This document shows, one piece after another, positions 22,840 to 35,264 of a DNA stretch of 64,000 bases. The stretch comes from Vespula vulgaris (Eukaryota; Arthropoda; Insecta; Hymenoptera; Vespidae), in NCBI RefSeq assembly GCF_905475345.1, contig NC_066587.1, positions 4,718,070-4,782,069 on the forward strand, written 5' to 3'. Positions within the stretch are counted from its first letter, which is position 1; each line of letters opens with the position of its first letter. A program made the translations under genes and the position numbers. Below the pieces are notes generated by a model. It was not told the DNA's origin. It saw only the letters and a program-made list of their open reading frames with translations, and searched no databases.

Positions 22840-22985
22840 CGCTTGATTGATTAATCAATTACTTTGTAAAGCTCATAGATAAAGCAAGAGCCTCGGGAGA
22901 ACTGTGATCGCGTTAATTGATCGGTAATACCGTGGTGATTAATTATCACGAATTGATATTTAATCGTATTCGTTAGCGAACGAGC
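22840..22985. promoter_or_regulatory. Cluster of homeodomain/PBC-type sites
   Basis: Contains TTGATTGATTAATCAATT, whose core ATTGATTAATCAAT (22846-22859) is a perfect 14-bp palindrome with TGATTGAT and TAAT half-sites. It also has GTTAATTGATC, the interrupted inverted repeat CGGTAATACCG (22922-22932) and GTGATTAATTATCAC (22935-22949). The density of TAAT/ATTA/TGAT words in about 130 bp, next to CpG-rich DNA, suggests an enhancer bound by Hox/Exd-like factors. Inference only. Confidence 0.25.
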
Positions 22986-24086
22986 TCGCTAAATCACAAC
23001 GTGTCACCGGGTAAATAGGATAAGACGAAGAAAATGACAAAGAGAAAGAGATCGAGGATGATGATGAAAAAGGAGATAAAAGCGGGCCCTTGTGGATGGA
23101 CTGGGACATTAATATAACGTACATGTAGTCAAATAATTCCAGGCGGATATCGGACGTTTCTATGTATTTTTCTGAATCATTACAAGCTGATTATAAGTGT
23201 CTGATTATAAGTGGATTACGAGAGACATCCCCGGTAGGCTTTAATTATCTGATCATGGTAGACCCTCCAGCGACAACCTGTTGCTTTCTTCCTCTTCGTT
23301 TATATAACGCGATAACTCTTCGCAAAGAGGTTAAGCTCCTACCAGGAGTAAGGAACGGTTTTTCCTTGACATTCTTGATTTACTTGTTGCATTTTTTCTA
23401 ATTTTTCCAATTTATTATTCTCGGATAATTTTTGATACGGCATATAAGTAACTACGTACATAAATATCTCGCGTTAGATCCCTCAGAAAGACAAAACGCA
23501 CAAAGTCGTACATCGGCGTGGCTCCTGATATCGTCCTGGAGGATATACGAGCGATCTGGTGCTGATGAATCGTTCGAAAGTTCGGCCCGTCTCGAACGGC
23601 CGCGCTATCGGGCACGCTATAAACGGAATCGTAAATCCTTGAGACGATAAATGACAATTGTAGCTGACAAGATCGGCTGCTGCGAACGAACGAGTAGCAA
23701 GAAGGGAGGACAGGAAGGAGCGGAAGAAAAAAAAAGAGGGAGAAAAGGGGTTGCAAAGGGATATGACGGCTGCTGTTGGCGAAAGAAACGGGGAGAGAGG
23801 TAGCCAGACGTGTAGGAGGATGCAAGATAACGTCTCGGATTACGTGGGACGTTAATAAATTATTATTGCGTTCGAGAGATCTCTCCTATAGCGAATATCA
23901 TTATTGTCCTTCGACGAATTAGTTACCGTCGTGAAATCAAACGACGAAATAAGCTAACAAGTAGAATCATTATTGCAATTGTTCTAACAATAAGATCCTT
24001 TGGCAACGTTATGCAAATCTTAACGCAATCGAAATTATTCGTCAATTCGATAGAATAGAAAAACTCCGAATTATTCTTCGTTAACA

Positions 24087-24284
24087 ATGGACGTAATTCG
24101 TGTGATCAGGTTACGTGTTTCGCCCTATATAATTACGAATCACACATCGTTCTTTTTTTCTTTTTTTCCATTCGTCGAGACAATAGTACTACACGTGACT
24201 TTCTTCACTTTGATATCGTCTCAAGAATATAGTAAGTATGACGAATACTCGAAGCAAGAGCTTCGTGATGAGCATCCTGACTAA
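24087..24284 (+). other. Small ATG ORF, hydrophobic then charged, 65 codons
   Basis: Good start context (AACAATGG). The peptide has a hydrophobic stretch (HTSFFFSFFPFVETIVL) and a charged tail (EYSKYDEYSKQELRDEHPD), the shape of a small membrane or secreted peptide, but the hydrophobic part is partly a T-rich tract read as Phe. No homologue is recognised. Confidence 0.1.
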
Positions 24285-26015
24285 AACAATTAGCGAATGC
24301 CGACTTTCTTGATCGGAATGCACGTGGGAGGTGTAGGTGTTCGTAGAGGCTCGGAGATGATTCAACGTCCGATTGCATTAATGGGGGAGACCGAAGAAAG
24401 TCTTTGTCTCGTTTTGGTAGCGGAAACTGTGTATTCTGACTCATTGACGCCACCATTGTCGTTGCTCGACTCTTTTTTTTTTATTTATTTTCTTTTTTCT
24501 TTTTTTGAAAATTATTGAAGATATTTTCCTTTGTAAATTAAAAAGAGAAGTAATAAACAGCTACTATGGAGTTTTACCGTAATCGAAATTTTTTGCGGAA
24601 CTACTCACCGATAGATTTATCGCTTAAATATATCGTTGTCATTACGGATGCCGATAAATCTATTCCCGTCGCTTTTACGCTTCGCCTCTTTCTCTCTCAT
24701 CGCTACTTTGCGCGATTCCTGTCAACGAGAAGTGTCTTTAGAAGAAAAGCGAACCGACGAACGACGTTGACGGCTGTCTGGCAGAATGACAATTATTAAT
24801 GTCCTCGGTCTGAATTCGGTTTCTACGACTAAGTCGTAACAGTTTTCAATCCCATGAGTTTTACTTAACATTCAAAAGACATATACACCTATCTACTTTT
24901 CCTATCTTCCTATTAACGACTTTGAATTTTTCTTTTCCTTTGTCGTTCAAAATTTAACAATCGTGCAAGTATCAATTATCACGATTTCCATGTATACAAT
25001 CGATGTATTCGAATGTCAAAAAGAAAAAAAGAAAGAAGTGGTATTTTATGACAGTGAGAACAAGTCACTAGGGAGAGTGTATTTCAAGAGAGTACACGTT
25101 GTTGAAACTAAAACGACGATACTCGCGAAGAACACCGATTACACGTTCCAACGGTAATAAACTCTTTCTACTTACGATACTAGCAAACTTTAAGCATAAA
25201 CCTTTAGTTCTTAGCGTCGTCCAATGTTGTTCCCTTAGATTAGAGAAATATCGAGGAACGAGCGTTGCCAGTGATGTCGACACCGTTAACAGAGTTAATC
25301 ATATTAATTAAGAAAAAGTCCAGAGGCAACGTAGAGGAATACTTCGGCGACGTAACCGTGGATTAAATTAATGAATATCCATTAAAGGGTTGAACAGAGA
25401 TACACGGTGGTACAGGATAATAGTACGAGGTCGTCTTCTGCCCGTAGTCACGATGGAAGAAAATAGTCGTTAGTTCGTCAACGCCGTGGGAATTGATGTT
25501 TTTGTCGAAGGACTATGTTTCCCAGGCGCGAAATACGACGTTGAAGAGGTATGGTTGATCGTTACGGCTCGTTGGAATAAGTGTCATACCGCAGGTGTCT
25601 CATTAGGAGCGATTAAACGAGATAGTTTTAACTCCAGTGTTAAAGATTTATCGACATAGATTTCCCCGAGTCATTCGAATGCGGGCATTAATTACACATC
25701 GCGATATTATCTTTTCTTACGAGGAAATCCGAGATAGACGGGGGAAGATCGTTTTAGAACGATCGATAATAGAATATATAAAGGACGAGTTTCAGAAGGA
25801 GCTCTGACATTTCAAGCTATTTCCTATTCCGTTTCTATCAAATCTCGAACGGTACGAGTAACTAACTGGTTACGTAATACGTCGATTAATTTTACTTCGT
25901 CAACGTACACATGTATACACACACGCACAGGTATATTATATCTATATAAATCTATCTACGAATCGCTACGCATTCACAAATAATTTATTTGTTCGACGAT
26001 TACGTTGCAAGGTCG

Positions 26016-26034
26016 GAACGTCAATTTGACGTTC
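26016..26034. promoter_or_regulatory. 19-nt inverted repeat with two CRE half-sites
   Basis: GAACGTCAA-T-TTGACGTTC: nine perfectly paired positions either side of one base. Each arm carries a TGACG/CGTCA half-site of the CREB/ATF type. The dyad could bind a bZIP dimer or extrude as a cruciform. Confidence 0.3.
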
Positions 26035-26699
26035 GAGCTGGTATATAATTGGTACGGGACATCGTCTTACGTATTCGATAATGCAGAGACGCCAAGAGAA
26101 GGTCGTGTGGGCGTTGTTACTCGAGACAGCTTGCTCGAGAATATATTAAGTATAAGACAAAGAGAAATATTCCGTGAAGTCTGATTCCGAGAGTCTTTCT
26201 TGCACGTGCGTCCAAAATTCGATACTTTTTATCACTGATTATAAGCGGTGTTTCTTTTCGGTATTGCTTTCTTTAAGAGCACCGATAGCGCGACATCATG
26301 AAGATTCAAGAAACGGAAGCGCGATATTGATGTCAAAGCATTAAAGAGAGTGTATTGAGTATATTGACGAAAGTCGATACTTCTTTAGAAAACTCTGTTT
26401 TTTCTATGAAATTTTTCTTTGTTCGTAAGCCTTTTCTTTTATCTTGCCAATCATTGTATTACGATAAAACAAACGTTTGATTTTGATGTTAGCCTAAGTT
26501 TATAGCAAATGTAGTGTGTCTTCATGTTTTCGAAAAAATCTTTTTTTTTCTTTTCGTTCGTATATTTTATATATATATATATATAAATTTATATAGATGT
26601 TAAATATGTAAATTTATTATTGTCTTACGGTGTATAATACAACTGTACAAATCGTCGTTTGTCGGTTCGAATTATTCTCATCGTTCGAAGAAGTCTGAG

Positions 26700-26960
26700 C
26701 GATCTTAAAAGAGTCTCGGTCCAGCGAGGATCTCACCTGCGAGTGTAAGAGCCGTTAGCACCTGCCGAACGAATTGCTCGCTCGTCGCGCTCGGTGGTAG
26801 GTAACGCACACGGAAATAGCGGCTTCGCGAAGAACGCTCGTTCGTTACGTGCCCGCAACACCATAATAGCGTTCGCCTATGAGCGTTGTGCTGCGTTGCA
26901 CACGGATTATAAATAGTCGCGCACGTGCCGGACTTCGGAGTCACTAGATTTACCGAATAC
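26700..26960. promoter_or_regulatory. CpG-rich promoter-like block with TATAAATAG
   Basis: A GC- and CpG-rich block inside AT-rich DNA. On + it carries TATAAATAG at 26908-26916 with an initiator-like TCACT at 26941, about 35 bp from TATA (slightly long). On the minus strand it carries CTCTTACACTCGCAG|GTGAGAT at about 26738, a strong donor with a modest acceptor in front. Promoter use on either strand is possible. No long ORF is tied to it. Confidence 0.25.
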
Positions 26961-27478
26961 CGCTATCTCCCGGAAGTCGAACAAAATTCGTTTAACGTTG
27001 GGACACTTGGTTGGTTCTTTCTATCTAACGATCGCGAATATAGTTACATATACGTGTAAATGTATGTACTTAGATACAACGTACTTACCTATGTAATTGC
27101 GACAGAACAGTTAAGCTCGAATGGTTATGATAAATCGATCGAATAGAAATTTATTTATGAGCAATCGTATTACACGCGATAAGGATAAACATACTTAATG
27201 GTGTCCCTTATAGATATTATGAAAATAGGGAATGCCGATATCTCGCGAATGAATTTACAATCTAATTCCACGAAAGAATAGCCGATATGAAATATCAAAA
27301 CTAAGATGGATTGGTTAACGATATACCCGATAAAATAGAAACGCGTTCAAGGTGTCGTTAACATCGAAAGAAGATGAAGATCTCGAACGGAGACAGTCAG
27401 AGGAAACACGTGTCGATCCTATCTTTGATCTCAGGTCGCTGCACGAAGCGAGGTGTAGCTACCTACAGGAGTAAGTTG

Positions 27479-27523
27479 GAGAGAGATAGAGAGAGAAAGA
27501 GAAAGAGAGAGAGAAAGAGAAGA
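27479..27523. repeat. (GA)n tract
   Basis: Interrupted GA/GAAA/GATA; marks the end of the repeat-poor block. Confidence 0.85.
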
Positions 27524-28253
27524 TCGTGGATCGAATGATTCCTTGGAAGGGATCCGAAGGGTAGCTTTTTCGCGGATAGATAGGACGACAAACGGCCGTC
27601 TTTGTTGAACATCCGTCGCGGAACAGTGACCGTCGTTGTTCGACTAATGGGCTGCGCGTTTCTCCGTCTGCTTTCACAGCCAGCTGATTATGACATGTTG
27701 GTCGCGTCTGCGAGCTGGATACATCATACCACGTGTTCCAGCCACCGTAACGCCATTTGCTCGGCTAATGACTCGCGGACATTTAGCGACTAGAGGCGCC
27801 CCTCTTCTTCCCCTTCTCCTTTTTCTTCCTCTACTCCTTCTCAGTTTCCATTTCTTCTTCGTAGTCTTTTCCATCTCCTTCTCTTTGCTCTTTTAGCTAT
27901 CGAGATAGCTCTATTTAAGAGGGACACGTCATTCCGGTTATTGGGATTGAATTCTATACGGCTCCGCGTGATATCAAACCTCGATGATGACTGGAATCCT
28001 ACGTATTCTTATCCGAAGGATGATCGTGAGGATTGGCAGTAGTTAAGAACGTAGTATAGCTCAACAAGTCGACTCACGTAACTCGTTATAACTCGATATC
28101 TCGCTCTTGATAAGTTGCGATCTGACAAGACCAGTCGTTTGCTTTGGCTACCTATCTCCTTTACTTCGTTTTACATTTTGATCGAAATCCGACGAGTGAA
28201 AAAGTCAAGAAAGAAGAGTGACGTCGATCGACGCCCCCGTATACTGTCTCTGT

Positions 28254-28279
28254 AGTCTCTCTCTCTTTCTCTCTCTTTC
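28254..28279. repeat. (CT)n tract
   Basis: Short CT/TTTC tract opposed to the GA tract at 28467. Confidence 0.8.
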
Positions 28280-28317
28280 ACACACCTTACCACGATTCAG
28301 ACAGGAAACGATTCCGT

Positions 28318-28345
28318 CGTTTCCACGTCGGGGGACGTGGAAATG
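28318..28345. other. Perfect 10-bp hairpin with GGGG loop
   Basis: TTTCCACGTC (28320-28329), loop GGGG, GACGTGGAAA (28334-28343), extended outside by one G:T wobble and one C:G pair. It is CpG-containing and among the strongest short stems in the window. Function unknown. Confidence 0.5.
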
Positions 28346-28466
28346 CCGTCTTACGCCTCGACTATGTGACGTTGCAATTATTCATCGCGTATGGTTGCGA
28401 GTAACAAATCGCCAGTCAAGTGGCAACACCGACGTCGGCTTGCGTAAGAGGGGCGAAAGACAAGAT

Positions 28467-28467
28467 C

Positions 28468-28499
<32 letters not shown>

Positions 28500-28555
28500 A
28501 AGACAGACAGATAGAGAAACAGAGAGAGATAGAGAAGCAGAAAGAGATAGAGAAG
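28467..28555. repeat. (GA)n/(GACA)/(GATA) purine-rich tract
   Basis: About 90 nt of GA with GACA and GATA breaks. Confidence 0.9.
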
Positions 28556-29748
28556 ATCCGATAGAGTGCGAGAAGGAACGAGAGGAACCGAGGTGGAACT
28601 CCTCCCACGTACGTCTAGATGCGCGTCGGTAGAACGTAAATTTAGCACTAACGCATTATGCACGCTCGAACTAAGTCGCATTGGGCGTGCGATACCAACG
28701 CGACTCGCATCGGATACGCGCGCACCGTCGCATCTACGCGAGGAGTATCTCGCGCTTTTCACTAGGGTGCAAAGCACGAGGGGCGTTACTTTCTTCGCCT
28801 CTCTCGTGGAAGATACGACTATTTAGTGCGGTTGTATACTTAATCGAATTAAAATTGACACATTCGCAACGACAAAGTGAATTTACGCTTCTGACTTTAT
28901 TCGTTTAAACGTCGATGTTAATACGATCAACGTTAACGATATATACGTTTCTCAATGTTCGAGATAATCGAAAGAAGAAGCTTTTTTTGATTGGTTGAAA
29001 ATGAATTAAAAAGTATTCCATTAAGTTGCAAAGAAGAAATCTATATTTATGAGAAACTACGGTGGGTAATGAAGACAAGAGCCTTATCTTTCCGCAGTTA
29101 GTGTCAGAAATCTTAATTAACGCCTTTATCCATGCCGCCACGTTCGTGGTTCGGTTTGATTAATGTACGGCTTTAGTATCCTTTGTAACGGGGGCGCGGT
29201 ATGACTAAGACACGCAATTTACGTTCGGCCGAGGTAGGAATGTCTATTTTATTCCGTTGGTAGTACACTAAATGCGCTTAGAAAGTGGAATGGTTTAGAT
29301 GAAATGCGATTTAGACTGTGTGGACTGACTATGTATATAGCTAACCAATTCGTAGTAGCCAAGCAACCCAGAAATACGTTGGAGTAGCCAATGATAGAAA
29401 GAATTTTTCTATTTATTGGAACCCTTCTTTTAATTAATGAATTATCGTAATCGTTATCGTCGAATGGGACATCGAATCCGATTTAACTCGGCCGACTTAC
29501 GGAATATATTTCCATCCGTTATTTCCTTCATTCGGGCCATGGTACGAAGAGACAAGAACGGCACTTCGGTCCCACAATAGTACCACGAAGACAAATGTCA
29601 GCGATAAAATAACGCGAATTGATGTGCGATGGTTACTTTTACTATCTTCCTACTTTAGACGGTCCTACGAGAAACTCTGTGTTACTTTCTAACGGATTAA
29701 TCGACGAAATAATAGAAGAAGCGACAAAAGCTGTGGAGTCGATGCTAA

Positions 29749-29795
29749 TGTACATACATACATATACGTATACATATATACATACACACACCATT
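29749..29795. repeat. (CATA)n/(TA)n tract
   Basis: ACAT/ATAC words ending in CACACACA. Confidence 0.8.
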
Positions 29796-30027
29796 TACTT
29801 AATACACATATTTACATATGTATATATTATTTATTCAATTTTTCTTTCTTTTTGTTAATTTCGTTCTTAGGATCGAAGAAACACGAGATCAACGGATCCA
29901 TTAGTTTTCCTTTCGTCGGCACGAGCGATTCTCGGTATTTGTTAGCTCTCACATTTGGTGCGATCGCCGTGCCTCCCACAAAGTGGTCCGACCGATTATA
30001 TTTCCCGGTCAAAGGCGGTAAGCGTGA

Positions 30028-30048
30028 AGAAAGAGAGGGAGGGAGAAG

Positions 30049-30080
<32 letters not shown>

Positions 30081-30084
30081 GGGA
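30028..30084. repeat. (GA)n/(GGGA)n tract
   Basis: GGGA and GGAGA units then (GA)n and GAAA. Confidence 0.9.
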
Positions 30085-30298
30085 GTTAAGAAGTCGGCGG
30101 CACGCGGGCGCATAATCCGGAGCATTCATTAACCGTGTAGTCATAATACTGTCCTGATGGCAAAAGCAAAGGAGTTTCGAGAGCTCGACTCTTTCGTATT
30201 GTAAAAGCGCGAGTGGACGCATCCGAATTAACAAATGGAGCACGAGGACGCGAAATTAGCGAGTACCATCTCTTTCTTCTTTTTCACGGTGACAAAGG

Positions 30299-30420
30299 TA
30301 GAAAGAGGAGAAGGAGAAGAAGGAGAACAAGAAAGAGGAAACGAGAAGAAGAGAAAGGAGAAGAGGTGGATGAGAAAGAGGAAAAGAGAAGAGGAAGACG
30401 AGCGGCTAAGAAGAGGCGGA
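30299..30420. repeat. ~120-nt purine tract (GAA/GGA)
   Basis: GAGAAG/GGAGAA-type units with very few pyrimidines, read as Lys/Arg/Glu on +. Likely triplex- or kinked-DNA-forming. Confidence 0.85.
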
Positions 30421-31416
30421 CAGTTCAGAGACTAAACAATGGCGCATTTTCACTCCGACGCACACCCACTTTTCTTCTTCCTCTGTGCGGAGGCGTCTGC
30501 CCATCAGATTTGTCTGCCAGACTCCTGTAGATAAAATCGTTAAAACGCTCCCAAGATTGGCTCCGACTCGTCCTTATCGCTTTGAGTTATTAGTTTAATC
30601 GAATTAAACCTCCTCGAAAAACGACCTCTTAAATCAATTCTCGACGACTTTGTTTACATTCTTCGATCTACTTATTTACCTTAGATGAAGCTTCTTGAGT
30701 GAATCACTAGGAAGATCTCTCTCTCTTTCTGAAGCGATTATATTGATAAATTGGTGTAGAGGAGAAGATTTATAACGTTTGACATACAATAATTAATATA
30801 GTAATGGGTACCTGGTATTTGGTTGAAATCATCAAGTATGTGACTATTTAATGATAATTAAATTCACTTTAAGCCAATATGCATCGATAGAGACTAACAT
30901 TTGTTATATAAATGATGATCATTTATTATTTTCACGCTTGGACCTTTAGAAATTCTTTGCCCGAACGAATTACTCGTACGAAGCTCTCATCCTTTTACAA
31001 TGACCTGGCAATACGCAGGAGGGTAATATATAAGGAGTGACGCGTATTCGAATTATATTCTCGCACTAATGGATTCAGCACAATTGGAAATCTATAGAAC
31101 GGTCTATTACTTATGTAATCGATACTAATTCAATGTCATGCTATTTGGGTTTTAGTTAATATTCATATCGGGCACCATTCGGGGCTACGAAAAATGCTTC
31201 AGAGAGAGAGAGATTAATTCGTTTCGATAAAATTTGATTATTATCAATGTTCTATTTTTTTTTTGAAATTATGGGATCATCGATTATTTTCCATTAATAG
31301 CTTGACTCAAGGATATACGTATTTGATTTAACTATCGTGATAATAAGAAATTGAAACGAGACGAGGTGAATTATCGAATGATTTTCCAAATATAAAAATT
31401 ATGAATAGAAATCTTC

Positions 31417-31420
<4 letters not shown>

Positions 31421-31458
<38 letters not shown>

Positions 31459-31467
31459 AGAAAGAGG
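31421..31467. repeat. (GA)n microsatellite
   Basis: About 17 clean GA units, then GGGAAGAAAGAGGG. Confidence 0.95.
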
Positions 31468-32723
31468 GCTGGCTACGTACGCCTCCGTACGGATCGCGCT
31501 CACCGATCTTGCGACCACTTGGGATAATTGCGTCGAAGACCAGGCGATTAACTACGAGCAGTGTGACTGCGTGGATCGTCGCGAGACGATCTATTTCGAT
31601 CTGACTACCATCTTCCCTCGCAAAAGTGCCGTCTATATCGCGATCACGTGGCTTCGAGAAAATCGATCGTTCCTTCAAACGTCTAAGCGCGAATTCTCAA
31701 ATAAGAAAAGTAGTCTTGATATATTATACTTATCTAAAGCGATTAAATTTTCGAGAAGAACGTGTCTTCAAATTTAACGATATATAGATAATCTCAAAAA
31801 AAAAAGAAGAAAGGTAAAAAGAACTATCTGAAAAATTACTCTATAAATATTATCATGAATGACGATACTTTCATTATCTAGAATGAAAACGAAGGAATGA
31901 ATAAAAGGAAAAGGAAACAAAAAAAGAGAAAAGAAAACTCGGTAAACCGATAGAGTTAATCCCAGCAGACGTCATTAATACATCTCTCTGTGCACATGCT
32001 TACAACACGTAAATATGAAAGTAAAGCAATGGAGAATAAAATGAAGGGTGGAGAGAGGAGGGAGGTTATATGGCAGCACGCGGCATTCTACCGGCACTAT
32101 TATTTGCCTGCAATTTATACAGCGCACGGGATAGAGTAAGTTATCTCGTAGCCCGGCATATAATACGTAAGGTGAGGGCTTTCACAATGGTCGCACGGCA
32201 CGATCCCTCCGTAGCAAAAAGGAAGAGTATTCGAGCTTTCGAGCAGGAGCGCGTGCGTTACCGCCTTCTGATCTCATCCACCTTTCTCTTCATTCTCTAC
32301 TTCTCTTCTTCTTTAGCTCCATTCTTTCCTCTGCATCTTCCCTATCGCCGTTGTTCCACCTCTAACCGTCTCATATATCGCTTGTATTTTAAGGCCTTCT
32401 AAGACTAACGGATTGAATCGTCCTCGTAATTACTTATCATTCAAACCAATTACATTCCGATCCCATCTCTTTAATATTGTCAATGTTAACACGTACCTTT
32501 AATAATTTCATCCCTTTTTATATTATATTTCTATGATACGAGTTCATTTAGTATCGCTTACGATTGATCATTTCTTTGAAAGTAAAAATATATATACATA
32601 CATACACACATATATATCTTATAGAAGAACTATCGTTTGAGGAAAGAAAAAAAGAAAAGAAAAAAAATATTAAGAGCATCGACGTACTTAAGAGTAGAAT
32701 GAAAGAGAGATAGAAGAAGGAAG

Positions 32724-32789
32724 GCGGAGGAGGAGGAGGAGGAGAAGAAGGAGGTGGAGGAGGAGGAGGAGGAGGAGGAGGAGGAGGAT
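32724..32789. repeat. (GGA)n triplet repeat
   Basis: About 20 GGA triplets with AGA interruptions. G-doublets at 3-nt spacing could form G-quadruplex of the GGA type. Confidence 0.92.
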
Positions 32790-33015
32790 GGTGGTGACGA
32801 CGTAACATACGTGCTGTTCCCTACACCGCCAACTCGAATAATTCACATTGTACGTCGGGAATGGTAGGTAGTTCAGGGCTTTCTTTTGCCAATTATTTCG
32901 GGACACGACACGGTGCGAGGAAAGAAAGCCCTGCGGGGCAGAATAGATCGCGCGATTTTCTGTGGACTAATTTAGCTGCGCTCGTTGAGCCGCTACTGAG
33001 TAACTCTCACTCACT

Positions 33016-33107
33016 CACTCTCTCTGTCTCTCTTTCTCTCTCTTTCTTTCTTTCTTTTTTTCTTTCTTTCTTTCTTTCTCTCTCTTTCTCTTTTTCTTTC
33101 TCTTTTC
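33016..33107. repeat. (CT)n(TTTC)n tract
   Basis: Begins CACT x3, then CT and TTTC arrays over 90 nt. Confidence 0.9.
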
Positions 33108-33827
33108 ACTTTGACTACTCTTTTGAAATCTTACTTTGTTATCTTGTTTTGTTTTCTTTTCGCCTACACTCTTGGTAACATTGTCTTTCAAGCTTTACAT
33201 TGTTTCTTCCTAAGGTCAAATTGACTTCCTTGCTGCCGTTGAAAACATTATATATGTGTATATTGTTTCGTGTTATGTGTATGTTTCGAAAAATAAACAA
33301 TGATACAGATACTTCATTTATTTTGATTGTAGAAGTCGACCGAGTACCATCTCTCCTCTTTTGAAAGCTCTTATTCCGTTTTGTTCTACATGGCCACGTA
33401 ATAAATGATACCGAGGAAAGTGATTTATTCGAATGTTGGTGCGTTGTAAGTAGTCGTAATAGTACGTTTTCGATCGAACGATTTAGATACAAAATAATTA
33501 TTGATTTCCACTATATCTATATAGATCAGTTGATCTCTATTTCTCAGAGGATATTTAACACACAGGAGTAAGAAATTACATACTTAGATGATTATCGTGC
33601 AACGAACTTTTTGTCTGGCTTAAATTTTGAAGTGTAGGAGAACGTATTCGTACGATTACACATAAAGAAAGATAGAAATGATCGATGATCTGGTTACGGC
33701 GAGAGGTATTTTGATAATACAAATGTAAAATCGATAAGCGTATACGAGCAACTACCGATTAATATAACTACTATTAGAAAACTTTTAAGCCTATACTCAT
33801 GTATCCTTTCAGGATTATAGTAATGAA

Positions 33828-33884
33828 ATAAATAAAGAAAAAGAAAGAAAGAAAAAGAGAGAGAGAGAGAGAGAGACGGAGAGA
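33828..33884. repeat. (GAAA)n(GA)n tract
   Basis: AAAT/AAAG units passing into (GA)n. Confidence 0.85.
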
Positions 33885-33979
33885 TTAAAGAATTTTCTAG
33901 AGATTAATCATACGTCTGAATCGGAAAGGAAACGTATCACCGAACAGAGAGAAAATCTAGAAACGAAGAAAAGATATAA

Positions 33980-34028
33980 GTAAGTACTTACGTACATACA
34001 TGCATACATACGTACAAACATACACACG
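33980..34028. repeat. GTAAGTACTTAC palindrome and (CATA)n
   Basis: Perfect 12-bp palindrome (33980-33991) followed by TACA/CATA tetranucleotides. Confidence 0.7.
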
Positions 34029-34548
34029 TATTCTCATAAGAAGGCAAACGAGTCCGTAATGAGTGCAGATAAAATCGGTGATAGGGTTCATGGAGCGACG
34101 GCCACCGAAAAATTCGAATACGAGCCGTTATCAGCTGGGCATCCTCTTCCCTCGCGTCTATTTTCAAGAAAGCGATTTATCCTAGCGGCGTCTGAAGTCG
34201 CCGGTTACACCGGTGCTCGTGGAAATTTCTATCGAAGCCGATGTATCTGCCGGATAACGGCAGATTAATGACTCGCGGATTGCTCGCGTTCGAAGGAGCC
34301 AACGGCAGCTACTAGTTCGAGATTCGAAGGTGTTTCGATCCGAGCTTAAGATAGAAACTCTATTGATTTAGACCAATTCGAAGTACTATTTCCGCTTTTT
34401 CCCGATCAATCTTTATTGCTAGATTAAAAATATAATAGAGAAAAAGTATGAATAGGATTTTCTAAGGATTCAGGTCGTCATCCTCCGTTGGATCTGTCGG
34501 ATCTTTTTTGCTTTCCCAGCACGGTCGAACGGAGAGTAGAGGAGACGA

Positions 34549-34549
34549 G

Positions 34550-34609
<60 letters not shown>

Positions 34610-34640
34610 GAAAGAGAGAGAGAGAGAAAAAGGGAGGGAG
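34549..34640. repeat. (GA)n, long array
   Basis: About 24 clean GA units plus GAAA and GGGA edges. Confidence 0.95.
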
Positions 34641-35078
34641 GTGGTCGGTAGTACGGGCGTCCGCCTGCAATTTTCGATGCACCTTCGCCCGGCGAATTAA
34701 TGCTCGCGGTGTTTCAGAGATCGCGCGCGCCATTCATAACGCGAATGTTATTAGTGCAGATCGCAGTCGGATATACCGCCTGGTCTGGTCGTGTGGTTAA
34801 AATAAAGATGATGAATGCCCGACCGTCCCTCGCCGCGGCACTGGATGTAGATTAATATCGGACCTCGCTCACTTACTACTTCTCCGCGCGCCTCCTACTA
34901 ATATCTCCTTGCAACCTGCAACCGAGGATGTACGAGTATCCTTGTATATACTCTGTTTCGTCCTGTCTTCTCTCTCTTTTCTTCTTTCGTTCCTCTATTT
35001 CTTCCTCTTGGACTTCCGCCTTTCCTCTGATAGCTCTAGAAGCAGACATCTACCTATCTACCTACCTACAGCTAGTTA

Positions 35079-35231
35079 ATGGCTCGAAAATTTCTATCGT
35101 CGAAGTCGTATTCAAAAATTATGGAGAAGAGCATAAACACGTCGACGGATTTGTCATGGGACCGAGACGGATTCAGCGACAGACCACGGAGAGGCCACTG
35201 GCATAACTTTAAAACAGTTGTATCAACGTGT
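35079..35231 (+). other. Possible first coding exon ending at GTAAGT
   Basis: ATG-initiated frame of 51 codons (MARKFLSSKSYSKIMEK..., DLSWDRDGFSDRPRRGHWHN) ending in phase 0 at ACGTGT|GTAAGT. The reading is not repetitive, although the continuation past the donor falls into a GA tract. The start context is poor (T at -3). Unknown product; a chance coincidence is possible. Confidence 0.12.
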
Positions 35232-35264
35232 GTAAGTCATCTGTTCCGTGTAAACTCGACGAAA

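Larger units (their letters stand above)
20994..27478. other. Repeat-poor block, no gene recognised
   Basis: Nearly 6.5 kb with almost no GA/CT array while the flanks have one roughly every 1-2 kb. It holds a minus-strand donor CGCTCAG|GTAAGG (about 22149) in a CpG-rich patch, an acceptor TTCTTTTCCATTGCAG (22703), the homeodomain-site cluster, a 14-bp tandem pair CTGATTATAAGTG (23187-23214), the CRE-like dyad and the CpG block at 26700. A 132-codon minus frame (21934-22332) lacks an ATG until codon 29. Confidence 0.6.
28556..32723. other. Non-genic stretch
   Basis: CpG-rich unique sequence at 28560-28800, then AT-rich DNA. Purine tracts as listed. No gene recognised. Confidence 0.6.
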
